Part shown: positions 35,588-42,828 of the stretch, piece by piece
Position numbering within the stretch: position 1 is the stretch's first letter
Layout of the letters: each line of letters begins with the position of its first letter
NCBI RefSeq assembly: GCF_900103665.1
Contig: NZ_FNGY01000006.1
Location: 62,001-126,000, forward strand
DNA from: Pedobacter steynii
GTDB lineage: Bacteria; Bacteroidota; Bacteroidia; Sphingobacteriales; Sphingobacteriaceae
Length of the DNA stretch: 64,000 bases
Direction of reading: 5' to 3'
Made by a program: the position numbers and the translations under genes
The notes under the pieces: model-generated
What the model was told of the DNA's origin: nothing
Databases searched by the model: none
What the model saw: the letters and a program-made list of their open reading frames with translations, nothing else

Positions 35588-35737
35588 GTATTTGAGGTAG
35601 AACGCGTTTTCAAAGCCTCCAAAACTTACTTTATATTCTTTTAGAAAAAGATGAAGAAAAACTAAAAACGTTCTCAAAACTCGTCATGAATATTCTGATG
35701 AACCGTTTTTTATTTTTTAATCTGTTTAATTAACCTT

Positions 35738-36517
35738 ATGGAATTTATGGAATTTAATAATAACGTCATGAATGCTCCCTGGGACAGGTGTAGCGACTTC
35801 TATACACGTTCAAATATGGCTTTACCTAAAGTGATTTTAGATCAGTTTCTGCCCTCATTTCTTAGTCCGGGACAGTTTTACTACTACTTAGTTGATTTCT
35901 ATGGCCAGCAGATCAGATACATAGATCCGAGCATCGCAGATATTTTAGGCCTTGATCCTGAATCGGCAACTGTAGACAGCATCCTAAGCTGTATCCATCC
36001 CGAAGATATCAATTATGTAACCCAGACAGAATCCGCAAGTCTCAGGTTTATGTTGAACCAGGTTGGAAAGGATAATCTCAAGAGTTATTACAAAACCACT
36101 TATTGTTTCAGATTTAAAGTCGTTGGTGGTAATTATGAATTATTCCATAACGAGTCTGTTTTCCTTTCTGACGAAGAAACCGGACGGATCTCACAAGTGC
36201 TTCATATTCATACGAATATCAATCACCTTACCGCATCTAATGATTATACCCCCTCTTTGATGGGGTTGAAGGAAAGCGGATGGCCGGTAAACATCAATAA
36301 AGAACCGGAAAGTAATGCGCTGAATTTACATTTTAGCAAGCGGGAAATGGAGATCATCAATTTGATCGCCCTCGGATATAAAAGTGAAGAAATTGCAGAA
36401 TCACTGTTTATTTCACTGCATACCGTACAATCGCATCGTAAAAATATCATTCGGAAGTCTGGGGTTAAAACCAGCTCAGAACTGATCAGTTTATGTGTGA
36501 AAGAAGGACTGATTTAG
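35738..36517 (+). CDS. PAS-domain transcriptional regulator with LuxR-type DNA-binding domain
   Basis: 259 residues. A PAS_3-like sensor domain lies at about 45-165 (FYYYLVDFYGQQIRYIDPSIADILGLDPESATVD, IHPEDINYV, YCFRFKVVGGNYELFHNES). The C-terminal GerE/LuxR helix-turn-helix is clear: FSKREMEIINLIALGYKSEEIAESLFISLHTVQSHRKNIIRKSGVKTSSELISLC (about 200-255). No receiver domain, so it is probably controlled by a bound ligand or redox state rather than phosphorylation. The ATG at 35738 is followed by a second in-frame ATG three codons later. It stands alone between the long gap and a strong terminator; its targets are unknown. Confidence 0.85.
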   Translation: MEFMEFNNNVMNAPWDRCSDFYTRSNMALPKVILDQFLPSFLSPGQFYYYLVDFYGQQIRYIDPSIADILGLDPESATVDSILSCIHPEDINYVTQTESASLRFMLNQVGKDNLKSYYKTTYCFRFKVVGGNYELFHNESVFLSDEETGRISQVLHIHTNINHLTASNDYTPSLMGLKESGWPVNINKEPESNALNLHFSKREMEIINLIALGYKSEEIAESLFISLHTVQSHRKNIIRKSGVKTSSELISLCVKEGLI

Positions 36518-36538
36518 TCCGTTTTTTGCAGCTCAGGG

Positions 36539-36577
36539 AAAAGAGAAAGGCGGACCATTGGTTCGCCTTTCTCTTTT
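36539..36577. terminator. Strong bidirectional terminator between converging regulator genes
   Basis: An 18-bp stem with one mismatch: 36539-36556 (starting AAAAGAGAAAGGCG) pairs with 36560-36577 (ending CGCCTTTCTCTTTT) around a 3-nt loop. A and T runs at the ends serve both strands. It separates the LuxR-type (+) and AraC-type (-) genes. Confidence 0.9.
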
Positions 36578-36664
36578 AACAGGATTTTCTTTAGTTTATG
36601 ACAATGTGATGCCTGCTTTAATTCTCTAATTTTGAAGTATAACGTTGGAGGTTGGTTTTTAGCT

Positions 36665-37540
36665 TTATTGAGGATTTAAATGAGCAATATAGGTTGCGCC
36701 ATTGTCATTGTCTCCTGAAATTCTGCCTTTTCGCTGGCTGTACTTTTTCAGAAACTTATTAAAATGACTAAGGTCGCTAAAACCGAATTTATAACTCATC
36801 TCTTTTTTTGTCGCATTGCCGGAATTCAGCAAGCTTTCAATGACCTTGAATTTATAATCATCGATGTATTGTTTGATCGAAACATTCATCTGACGCTTAA
36901 ACAGGCTGCTTAAATAGTTGGCGGAGAAATGGAAATGAGTCGATAATGTAGTCATTTTCAGTAATTCCGGTTGTTGAATATGGGAGTGGATAAACTGAAC
37001 TACCGAAATCAACACCTGGCCATTTGAGGACTGCTCAGGAATCATATCATTGATGGCATTCTTTTTCAGAATGGAGAACACCGCTCGGATGAGGTGAAAG
37101 ATCACCTCATTGGCAGCGCTCAAGCTGCTTTGCCATTCTCTGACAATGAGCAGCATGAGCTGATCAATCTTCTCTAAGTCATCCTCCAATTTTACCAATC
37201 TGGAATCATAAGTCGCACTAATGGCCAATAGCTGAGCGATCAGTTTGCTCCAATCTTTTGTCGTCTTTTCATTTGAAAAACCTTCCAGGTAAATGTTGTT
37301 GAATTTCAGTACACTAAATGTGGTTTCTTCCTGTATATCGAAAATGTGTGCATCTTCCGGAGCGAGTAAAAAGAGGCTTCTCCCTTGGTAAGACTGTTCT
37401 ATTTGATTGTGGTAATGCCTGCCCTTCCCGGAATGGATAAATACCAATTCAAAATGATCGTGGTTGTGCAGGGGGAAAGGCCATTTTAGCGTGCTAAAAT
37501 GCCTGATGAAAAGGGCTTCATGTTGTATAAATCTTTTCAA
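36665..37540 (-). CDS. AraC-family transcriptional regulator with cupin sensor domain
   Basis: 291 residues from a TTG start at 37540; no in-frame ATG lies near the N-terminus. The cupin-like half has PFPLHNHDHFELVFIHSGKGRHYH and RSLFLLAPEDAHIF. The C-terminal pair of helix-turn-helix motifs is typical: MTTLSTHFHFSANYLSSLFKRQMNVSIKQYIDDYKFKVIESLLNSGNATKKEMSYKFGFSDLSHFNKFLKKY. Divergent from an MFS exporter with only 89 nt between them, so it most likely controls that gene in response to the exported or a related compound. The ligand is unknown. Confidence 0.88.
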   Translation of the reverse strand: MKRFIQHEALFIRHFSTLKWPFPLHNHDHFELVFIHSGKGRHYHNQIEQSYQGRSLFLLAPEDAHIFDIQEETTFSVLKFNNIYLEGFSNEKTTKDWSKLIAQLLAISATYDSRLVKLEDDLEKIDQLMLLIVREWQSSLSAANEVIFHLIRAVFSILKKNAINDMIPEQSSNGQVLISVVQFIHSHIQQPELLKMTTLSTHFHFSANYLSSLFKRQMNVSIKQYIDDYKFKVIESLLNSGNATKKEMSYKFGFSDLSHFNKFLKKYSQRKGRISGDNDNGATYIAHLNPQ

Positions 37541-37598
37541 GTTTGACTTTTTACAAGTATAGGATTAATATGTACAATTATTAAAATCAAGCCGGTCA

Positions 37599-37606
37599 TA
37601 GATTTG
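37599..37606 (+). promoter_or_regulatory. -7 promoter element for the MFS gene
   Basis: TAGATTTG matches TAnnTTTG, 23 nt before the ATG at 37630, in the short divergent gap shared with the AraC-type gene. A direct operator repeat was not evident by eye. Confidence 0.45.
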
Positions 37607-37629
37607 CGACATTCCTAAAACAACAAATC

Positions 37630-38829
37630 ATGTTAGCTGAACAAAGTACAAAAATACGACCTGTGGTGATCCCTTTAATGGCAATTTCCGCAGGTATTAT
37701 AGTAGCAAACGTATATTATAATCAACCCATATTAAAGGAAATTGGCCTTTCTGTAAATGCAGGGGAAAGCGAAATCGGCAGAATTTCCATGATTGCCCAA
37801 CTCGGTTATGGGCTGGGGATGTTTTTTCTGCTCCCCCTGGGGGATAAGGTAAACCGGAAAAATCTGATCATCGGCCTGTCCGGATTGCTTGCCATCACAT
37901 TGGTGATGGTTGCCTTTTCTTCGAGCCTGCTGCAAATCTCCATCCTGAGCTTTTTTGTAGGGCTTTTTTCTGTGCCGGCACAAATTATTTTACCAATGGC
38001 GGCAACCCTGGATAAGGTAAACAGGGGCGCAACGGTAGGGAAGGTTTTTAGCGGTATCCTGGTAGGAATACTGGGCGCAAGGGTGACTGCCGGATTGTTG
38101 ACCGAATGGCTGGGCTGGAGGTCTGTATTTGCAGTCTCGGCCTTCATGGTGATGGTAATGGGGGTTTTATTAAAGATCTATCTCCCGGAAGCCCCCTCCA
38201 GATTTAAAGGGAATTATGTAAATCTTTTGAAATCTACCTTGTCCTTAATTAAAGAATATAAGGTCCTGAGACAAGCCGCAATATTGGGCGCATTTACATT
38301 TGGCGTATTCTGTTCTTTCTGGACAACCTTAACCTTTCATTTGAGTGGTTCTCCTTTTCATTACCATGCAGGAACCATCGGTCTGTTTGGTTTGATTGCC
38401 ATTGGCGGAGCGCTTGTTGCTCCTTATTTTGGGAAGCTGGCCGACAAAGGAAGTGTGTATAAATCATTATTGATTACCGTTTCAATGCTTATTGGCAGCA
38501 TCCTGCTGATTAAAATATTCCCTTTTTCTGTGTCTGTGTTGATCATCAGTGTATTCTTTCTGGATATCGGAGTCCAGGCTACACAGATTACCAATTTTAC
38601 CAGGATCTATAGCTTGCATGAACATGCACATAGCAGGCTGAATACCATTTACATGACGACCTATTTTATCGGGGCTGCGGTAGGAACTTATAGCGGACTG
38701 CTGGCATGGAAGTTTGGAGGCTGGAACGGCGCAACATGGCAAATGCTCATTTGGAGCAGTCTCGCCCTGGTGATTGTCATGATTTCTGCACGTTCCAGAC
38801 CGGTAGCTGTTTTGCGGACAGATACTTAG
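37630..38829 (+). CDS. Major facilitator superfamily transporter
   Basis: 399 residues, about 12 transmembrane helices. The N-terminus VIPLMAISAGIIVANVYYNQPILKEIG and the loop 2-3 motif FFLLPLGDKVNRKNLIIG (D-x4-R motif A) identify an MFS carrier related to sugar/drug efflux proteins of the YgaY/NepI type; GVFCSFWTTLTFHL and SRLNTIYMTTYFIGAAVGTYSG belong to the second half. Probable exporter. Regulated, by position, by the divergent AraC protein. Its stop codon overlaps by 4 nt the end of the converging DUF1579 remnant. Confidence 0.87.
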   Translation: MLAEQSTKIRPVVIPLMAISAGIIVANVYYNQPILKEIGLSVNAGESEIGRISMIAQLGYGLGMFFLLPLGDKVNRKNLIIGLSGLLAITLVMVAFSSSLLQISILSFFVGLFSVPAQIILPMAATLDKVNRGATVGKVFSGILVGILGARVTAGLLTEWLGWRSVFAVSAFMVMVMGVLLKIYLPEAPSRFKGNYVNLLKSTLSLIKEYKVLRQAAILGAFTFGVFCSFWTTLTFHLSGSPFHYHAGTIGLFGLIAIGGALVAPYFGKLADKGSVYKSLLITVSMLIGSILLIKIFPFSVSVLIISVFFLDIGVQATQITNFTRIYSLHEHAHSRLNTIYMTTYFIGAAVGTYSGLLAWKFGGWNGATWQMLIWSSLALVIVMISARSRPVAVLRTDT

Positions 38830-39032
38830 TTTACCTTTTTGAGCCTCATCTCGAAATTCTTAATCCAGCTGACTCCTTTGTCTGTAGATATTTCTCCGAT
38901 TTCAAACCAATCTCCCTGATCTAAAGTGAGGCTGAATTTAACCATATACCTGGGGTTATCCATGCTCCAGGTATAACCAACGTTATCTTTTACCTCTGGT
39001 GCAGTATCTGTCATATAGCCCATGCCTGTCAT
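38826..39032 (-). pseudogene. C-terminal remnant of a DUF1579-type protein
   Basis: 68 codons: YTWSMDNPRYMVKFSLTLDQGDWFEIGEISTDKGVSWIKNFEMRLKKVN resembles the C-terminal end of DUF1579-family proteins (usually near 150-190 residues), with the typical GxxWxxxxEMxLxKV finish. The N-terminal two thirds are absent: upstream, 39033-39232 holds a hairpin and a dyad rather than coding sequence. The ATG at 39032 may be fortuitous. A 5' deletion or an old rearrangement is the simplest reading; a short functional protein is not excluded. Confidence 0.5.
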
Positions 39033-39092
39033 CGCTGTAAACCGATAATCTTTTTACTTGTATTTCAGTTGATCAAAGCCATTGTGCCTGAC

Positions 39093-39120
39093 TTACCTGT
39101 GCGTCTTTATGCACAGGTAA
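39093..39120. other. 10-bp perfect hairpin (TTACCTGTGC / GCACAGGTAA)
   Basis: TTACCTGTGC (39093-39102) and GCACAGGTAA (39111-39120) are exact inverted repeats around an 8-nt loop. No T run follows on either strand, so it is not a standard terminator. The core arms TTACCTGT/ACAGGTAA recur at 42853-42881 in the adk leader with a 13-nt loop. Confidence 0.5.
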
Positions 39121-39164
39121 ACAGGACTTGTTCTCTAACCAAATAGCATGACAAATGTAAATTA

Positions 39165-39181
39165 TTTAGAATTATTCTAAA
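39165..39181. promoter_or_regulatory. 17-bp perfect dyad, operator-like (TTTAGAAT-T-ATTCTAAA)
   Basis: Eight-base arms are perfectly inverted around a single T. The dyad lies between the 2OG-Fe(II) oxygenase gene (ends 39233) and the DUF1579 remnant (starts 39032), both on the minus strand. Its size and symmetry are those of a homodimer site, and metal-dependent repressors of the Fur/DtxR kind use such sites. Which protein binds is unknown. A related dyad is at 85-99. Confidence 0.4.
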
Positions 39182-39232
39182 CAACATAAGCAAGAAAAGT
39201 TGAGCTATGACATTCAAATTACAATTTATGCG

Positions 39233-39787
39233 TTATTGATCCTTACTCTTATACATAATGTCTGTTCTCAATACGTATTTAAAACCGTCAATGAGGCGGT
39301 CGCCTTCGTGCCGCTGACTATGTTCAAAGATCAAAGCCATTCCTTTCTTCGGACTGATGACCTCTCCGGATTTAAATTTTGTCTGTCCACCTTCATAATC
39401 CTCATTCAGGTATATCATAAAGGTGTAATAGCTGAATTCTGTTTCGTTACGTATGAAACTCCCGTCTCTGTGCATTTTGAAGCGCTGTCCGGGACTGTAT
39501 TTATAGAACCTGAACAACTCATTTAGTCCAAGGGACTCACTGTTCCCGATAACGGGTTTTATATAGGATTTCAATCTCTGCCATAGTTCGCCGGCATAAT
39601 CAGCATCTGTATATAAGACCCTTTCATTGTCCCGGATCATCTTCATCATCTCTTGCTTGCCATCGATATTTACCTTTGCTTCTTCAAAGCCCATATCTTC
39701 CGCCTTTGCAATTAACTGATCGCATTCTTCCTCACTTAGGAAACCGTCAATGGTGAAAATTTCGGTGTGTTCATTAATGTTGTTCAT
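39233..39787 (-). CDS. 2-oxoglutarate/Fe(II)-dependent oxygenase (prolyl-4-hydroxylase-like)
   Basis: 184 residues. The double-stranded beta-helix iron site is complete: HRDG gives His106 and Asp108, the late HEG gives His160, and YVLRTDIMY gives the 2-oxoglutarate-binding Arg174. FTIDGFLSEEECDQLI and FRFYKYSPGQRFKMHRD are the usual family signatures of P4H/PKHD-type enzymes. It would hydroxylate or demethylate a protein, nucleotide or small molecule; the target is not shown. The ATG overlaps the macrodomain stop (ATGA type, 4 nt), so it is translated with that protein and is the last gene of the operon. Confidence 0.87.
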   Translation of the reverse strand: MNNINEHTEIFTIDGFLSEEECDQLIAKAEDMGFEEAKVNIDGKQEMMKMIRDNERVLYTDADYAGELWQRLKSYIKPVIGNSESLGLNELFRFYKYSPGQRFKMHRDGSFIRNETEFSYYTFMIYLNEDYEGGQTKFKSGEVISPKKGMALIFEHSQRHEGDRLIDGFKYVLRTDIMYKSKDQ

Positions 39788-40311
39788 AAAACAGGGTTTA
39801 ATGGTGATGATAACTTTTGATAAATCTCATAGTTTTCGTCGTCAAAGCAGACGAAGATAATCTTGTCGAATGCCGCAATGTTTTCAAAATCCTGCACGGC
39901 CTGTAGGGCTATTTCTGCTGCTTTCTCTTTAGGAAAATGATAAATTCCTGTACTTATTCCTGGAAAGGCAATTGTTTTCAATTGATGGTCATACGCCAGT
40001 TTTAGGCTGTTCAGATAGCAGCTGCGCAGCAATTCATTTTCCTTTTTATGGCCGCCGTTCCAAACCGGGCCAACGGTATGAATCACAAATTTTGCAGGAA
40101 GGAGGCCAGCGGTCGTAATCACTGCCTGTCCTGTCGCACAGCCACCTTGTCTGTTACGGATCGCAATGCATTCTTCCAGAATAGCTTTGCCGCCTTTTTT
40201 ATGAATAGCGCCATCAACACCACCTCCCCCTAACAGGGAGGTATTTGCAGCATTCACTATCGCATCTGCTGTGATGCTGGTGATGTCTCCTTTGATCAGT
40301 TCAATTTTCAT
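39784..40311 (-). CDS. Macrodomain protein (ADP-ribose binding, YmdB-like deacetylase/glycohydrolase)
   Basis: 175 residues, a single macrodomain. IELIKGDITSITADAIVNAANTSLLGGGGVDGAIHKKGG contains the adenine-binding Asp, the Asn23 region and the glycine-rich loop with Asp33; IHTVGPVWNGG and AFPGISTGIYHFPKEKAAEIA form the second ribose/diphosphate loop. Family members deacetylate O-acetyl-ADP-ribose or remove mono-ADP-ribose from Asp/Glu. Lies 100 nt downstream of NADAR, with the dispersed repeat filling most of the gap, and overlaps the oxygenase gene. Confidence 0.92.
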   Translation of the reverse strand: MKIELIKGDITSITADAIVNAANTSLLGGGGVDGAIHKKGGKAILEECIAIRNRQGGCATGQAVITTAGLLPAKFVIHTVGPVWNGGHKKENELLRSCYLNSLKLAYDHQLKTIAFPGISTGIYHFPKEKAAEIALQAVQDFENIAAFDKIIFVCFDDENYEIYQKLSSPLNPVL

Positions 40312-40356
40312 CAGCGTATATTTGTTTTTTTTCGTTTTGTTTATTGATCCTCAAAG

Positions 40357-40507
40357 GTTCTCAAGAACTCGTAAACTCGGTTTAATGGTTATGAAGCGGT
40401 CATGATCTTTATTATTCATCCAGATCTATTGTTTTTTTATTGCATTCAGGAGCTCGCAGGCTCGGTTCATTTCGTGATGTGATCTGTGAGCTCATGATGG
40501 TTTCATC
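40357..40507 (-). repeat. Dispersed intergenic repeat, copy 2 (inside the 3' end of NADAR)
   Basis: 151 nt, read on the minus strand from 40507 to 40357. It shares the exact first 14 nt and last 27 nt of copy 1 at 23609-23757, and both internal AACCGAGyyTrCGAG half-units. A TCATGA arm pairs with a second TCATGA where copy 1 has TCATAA/TTATGA, an A-T to G-C double change. It begins within the NADAR frame and ends 46 nt before the macrodomain gene, so, as in copy 1, it follows a gene in the sense direction. Confidence 0.75.
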
Positions 40508-41062
40508 AGAAATAGAATTTAGTCTTTCCCTCACTTCCATCAAGGCAAAGCCGAGTAAGTTTTCCCCTTCCCAGAGCAAGGGGTTTTCTGCTTTGGAATC
40601 ATCTGCGGCTAAACCTATCCCCCAAATTGGATCTACAGGACTGGCCTCTACAAGAACCCGTTTATTGGTCTGTAGCAGAAAGTCCTTCAATTCCTGATGC
40701 TGACTGAACTTTTGATAATTGCCGGCAACAACAAGATCGAATTTCTGTGCATCCCATACTTCAGGATCGAAACGCTCCACCAGCCGTCCTAGCTTTTTTG
40801 CTTCCGCAGGAGATTTTGCATTTAAAATCCTTTCAGCGATGGCAACATCGCCAAAAAGCTCCGCCTTCTTTACCATCATCCAGTGCTCTGCGCTGGGATA
40901 AACCTTTCCTTCATATTCAAAATGAGCGACCCACCACTGACTAAAGCAGCTTACCGAAGCGCTGCCGTCTCTACTTGGCTGATGTCCCCAGAAGAATAGA
41001 AATTTGATCTTTTCCTTTTTCCGGTATTTTTCAATTAAGGCTTTTTTGTGGTTGTTATTCAT
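40412..41062 (-). CDS. NADAR-family protein (YbiA/DUF1768 type N-glycosidase)
   Basis: 216 residues. Core motifs: IKFLFFWGH (about 19-27), FSQWWVAHFEYEGKVYPSAEHWMMVKKAELFGD (about 40-72, with the conserved E-H-W), ILNAKSPAEAKKLGR, WGIGLAADD and NLLGFALMEVRERL. NADAR proteins cleave N-glycosidic bonds of riboflavin intermediates or of ADP-ribosylated nucleic acid bases. The last 31 residues (from DETIMSS) are encoded by the repeat element and are not part of the family fold. The gene follows a Nudix-type regulator by 32 nt and precedes the macrodomain gene, an ADP-ribose-linked operon. Confidence 0.9.
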   Translation of the reverse strand: MNNNHKKALIEKYRKKEKIKFLFFWGHQPSRDGSASVSCFSQWWVAHFEYEGKVYPSAEHWMMVKKAELFGDVAIAERILNAKSPAEAKKLGRLVERFDPEVWDAQKFDLVVAGNYQKFSQHQELKDFLLQTNKRVLVEASPVDPIWGIGLAADDSKAENPLLWEGENLLGFALMEVRERLNSISDETIMSSQITSRNEPSLRAPECNKKTIDLDE

Positions 41063-41094
41063 AGCTTTAAGGTTAGGGTGAATTGAAAATAGCG

Positions 41095-41787
41095 CTATTG
41101 CGGTGATGAAATGTTCAATTGAAAACTGTTTTGTTTCAGGTCTTTGTTAAACTTGTATAAGTCCGGGTGGCGGTTTTTTAGACCTTCCCGTTTGCTGCCG
41201 GTCAGTAAGATGAACCCTGCATCGAGTATTTTCCTCCGGAAGTTTCTCCGGTCAATGCTGATGTCAAGAATACATTCGTAAAGTGCCTGCAGCTCTGTCA
41301 TGGTAAATGTTTCATCCAGCAGCTCAAAACCTACAGGATGATAAAGGATTTTAGACTTTAAACGCTGCGATGCCTGACGGAAAATTTCTGTATGGTCAAA
41401 ACCAAGTTCCGGAATCTGATTTACGGGAAACCATTGAACGTCATTGGCCATTTTTCCGGCAATAATTTCAAAGCGCTCCGGATTGATTAAGGTGTAATGT
41501 GCAATGGAAATTACCCTTCCTCTTGGGTCACGCTGTGGAGCATCGAAAGAATATAATTGTTCCAGATAGAGATTCTCGATGCCAATTTTAGTGCGCATGA
41601 TCCTGTTGCATACCTGTTGTAGTGTTTCTTCCATTTGCAGGAAACCTCCGGGTAAGGTCCAGCCGTCTTTAAATGGCGCATCTTTTCTGTTGAGCAGTAA
41701 GACGGACAAGGACTGACGGTGATAACCGAATACCACAAGGTCGACTGCAAGGGAGGGGTTTTTGTAGGTATGGAATTCTGGGTTCAT
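41095..41787 (-). CDS. Nudix-fold transcriptional regulator (NrtR-like) with winged helix
   Basis: 230 residues from the ATG at 41787; a TTG-initiated frame to 41841 would add 18. The Nudix fold is evident (VDLVVFGYHRQSLSVLLLNRKD, GWTLPGGFLQMEET), but the Nudix box reads G-x5-E-x7-RIMRTKIG, so the Glu residues of REUxEE are gone and hydrolysis is unlikely. The C-terminal half (TMTELQALYECILDISIDRRNFRRKILDAGFILLTGSKR) is the winged helix of NrtR-type regulators, which bind ADP-ribose or related effectors and repress NAD genes. It heads the NADAR/macro/oxygenase operon and probably controls it. Confidence 0.88.
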   Translation of the reverse strand: MNPEFHTYKNPSLAVDLVVFGYHRQSLSVLLLNRKDAPFKDGWTLPGGFLQMEETLQQVCNRIMRTKIGIENLYLEQLYSFDAPQRDPRGRVISIAHYTLINPERFEIIAGKMANDVQWFPVNQIPELGFDHTEIFRQASQRLKSKILYHPVGFELLDETFTMTELQALYECILDISIDRRNFRRKILDAGFILLTGSKREGLKNRHPDLYKFNKDLKQNSFQLNISSPQ

Positions 41788-42011
41788 TCTTCTTTGCGTT
41801 ATTATGACACAAAGTAACGTTGAAATTCCGGTAACTTCCAAATAAATCTTTAATCTCCTGAAATAAAGCTGCTAATTTTAGGGTTACCATGCTTAGGAGG
41901 GATCGTGAAACGCCATTTTTATAAAACGCATAATTAAGAGGATTTGGCGTTATAACCTGAAATTCATTAGCTCTTCGACAATGAAATGTATTTAACTATT
42001 AAAATCTACCC

Positions 42012-42509
42012 ATGAGAAAAGTACTTTTAGCGGCAAGTTTTTTAACCATCTTCGCGGCCTGCACACAAGCACCCCCGGTCAATGGTGATTTAGTCGGAGA
42101 AGATACTAAGGCAGTTGATGCTGCTACATCGCGAATAATTGAAACCCCGGAGCATGCAGGTAAACAAGTGATTGCAGTTGATCCAGCACTTTCTAAACAA
42201 TATGCAGGTGAATACCGTGGTGATATCCCTAATGCTGATGGAACAGCCAGGACAACCCTGATCTTGAATGTTGACGGGACATTTAAGCTGACTGAGCTCT
42301 TCAGAAGGGCAGGCGCAAGGCCGCTTAGCACTACCGGACACTGGATTGTGGAAACCGATCATGCCGGCGTCATCAGCCTGACTGAAAATAATATTGAAGT
42401 CTACAAAAAGTTTAAAACTGAAAGAAAACAGCTGCGTCAGTTAACCGTAGAAGGAGAAGTAATTGAAGGTGAAATGAAAGACCTTTATGTACTTAAAAAA
42501 ATAAAATAA
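42012..42509 (+). CDS. NlpE-like lipoprotein
   Basis: 165 residues, lipoprotein signal with lipobox FAAC giving Cys17. The mature part is an NlpE N-terminal-like beta domain: YAGEYRGDIPNADGTARTTLILNVDGTFKLTELF, TTGHWIVETDHAGVISLTENN and a C-terminal MKDLYVLKKI. In Enterobacteria NlpE senses envelope or copper stress; here no CpxA-like partner is nearby, and no CXXC motif is seen. Probably outer-membrane lipid-anchored. Single-gene unit; a short CGCAG/CTGCG hairpin with a T run follows (about 42526-42555). Confidence 0.75.
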   Translation: MRKVLLAASFLTIFAACTQAPPVNGDLVGEDTKAVDAATSRIIETPEHAGKQVIAVDPALSKQYAGEYRGDIPNADGTARTTLILNVDGTFKLTELFRRAGARPLSTTGHWIVETDHAGVISLTENNIEVYKKFKTERKQLRQLTVEGEVIEGEMKDLYVLKKIK

Positions 42510-42828
42510 TCGCGGGAAGCGCAGTCGAAATTCCCAATTTAGCTGCGTTTTTTTTATAAAATCCGGAGGATAATCTGAGCTGTTTTATGATGTTTTGTCT
42601 GCCGGGTTTAATTGTTCTAAAAGGCTGATTGGTAGCGCGCTCTCGTTCTTAATTTACATAGTGTTCTATTTACACCATCTACCCTCAATAAATTATCTTC
42701 CTGTAAATGTACCTTCAATAAGATTAATGTTATTGAAAATGAGTTGATTAGCTTATTTTTTCTTGACTGGAGCTCTGGTTCCGGTCGTAGTTTTTTGTCA
42801 AAAATTAAGTATACTAAATTAATAATTA

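Larger units (their letters stand above)
34783..35737. other. Long AT-rich region without a confident gene
   Basis: 955 nt between rmlA and the PAS-LuxR gene. Contents seen: the 12-bp inverted repeat at 34829-34904, a 46-codon frame at 35221, a hairpin at 35337, a 37-codon frame at 35474, and many T tracts. No family could be recognised in six frames and no transposase remnant was found. The region could contain small RNAs or the promoter of the LuxR regulator. Confidence 0.5.

Noticed and set aside
35670..35710. Possible third copy of the dispersed repeat
   Set aside because: Only GTTCTCAA(g)AACTCGT-like similarity over about 15 nt; the other conserved end and the stem are missing.
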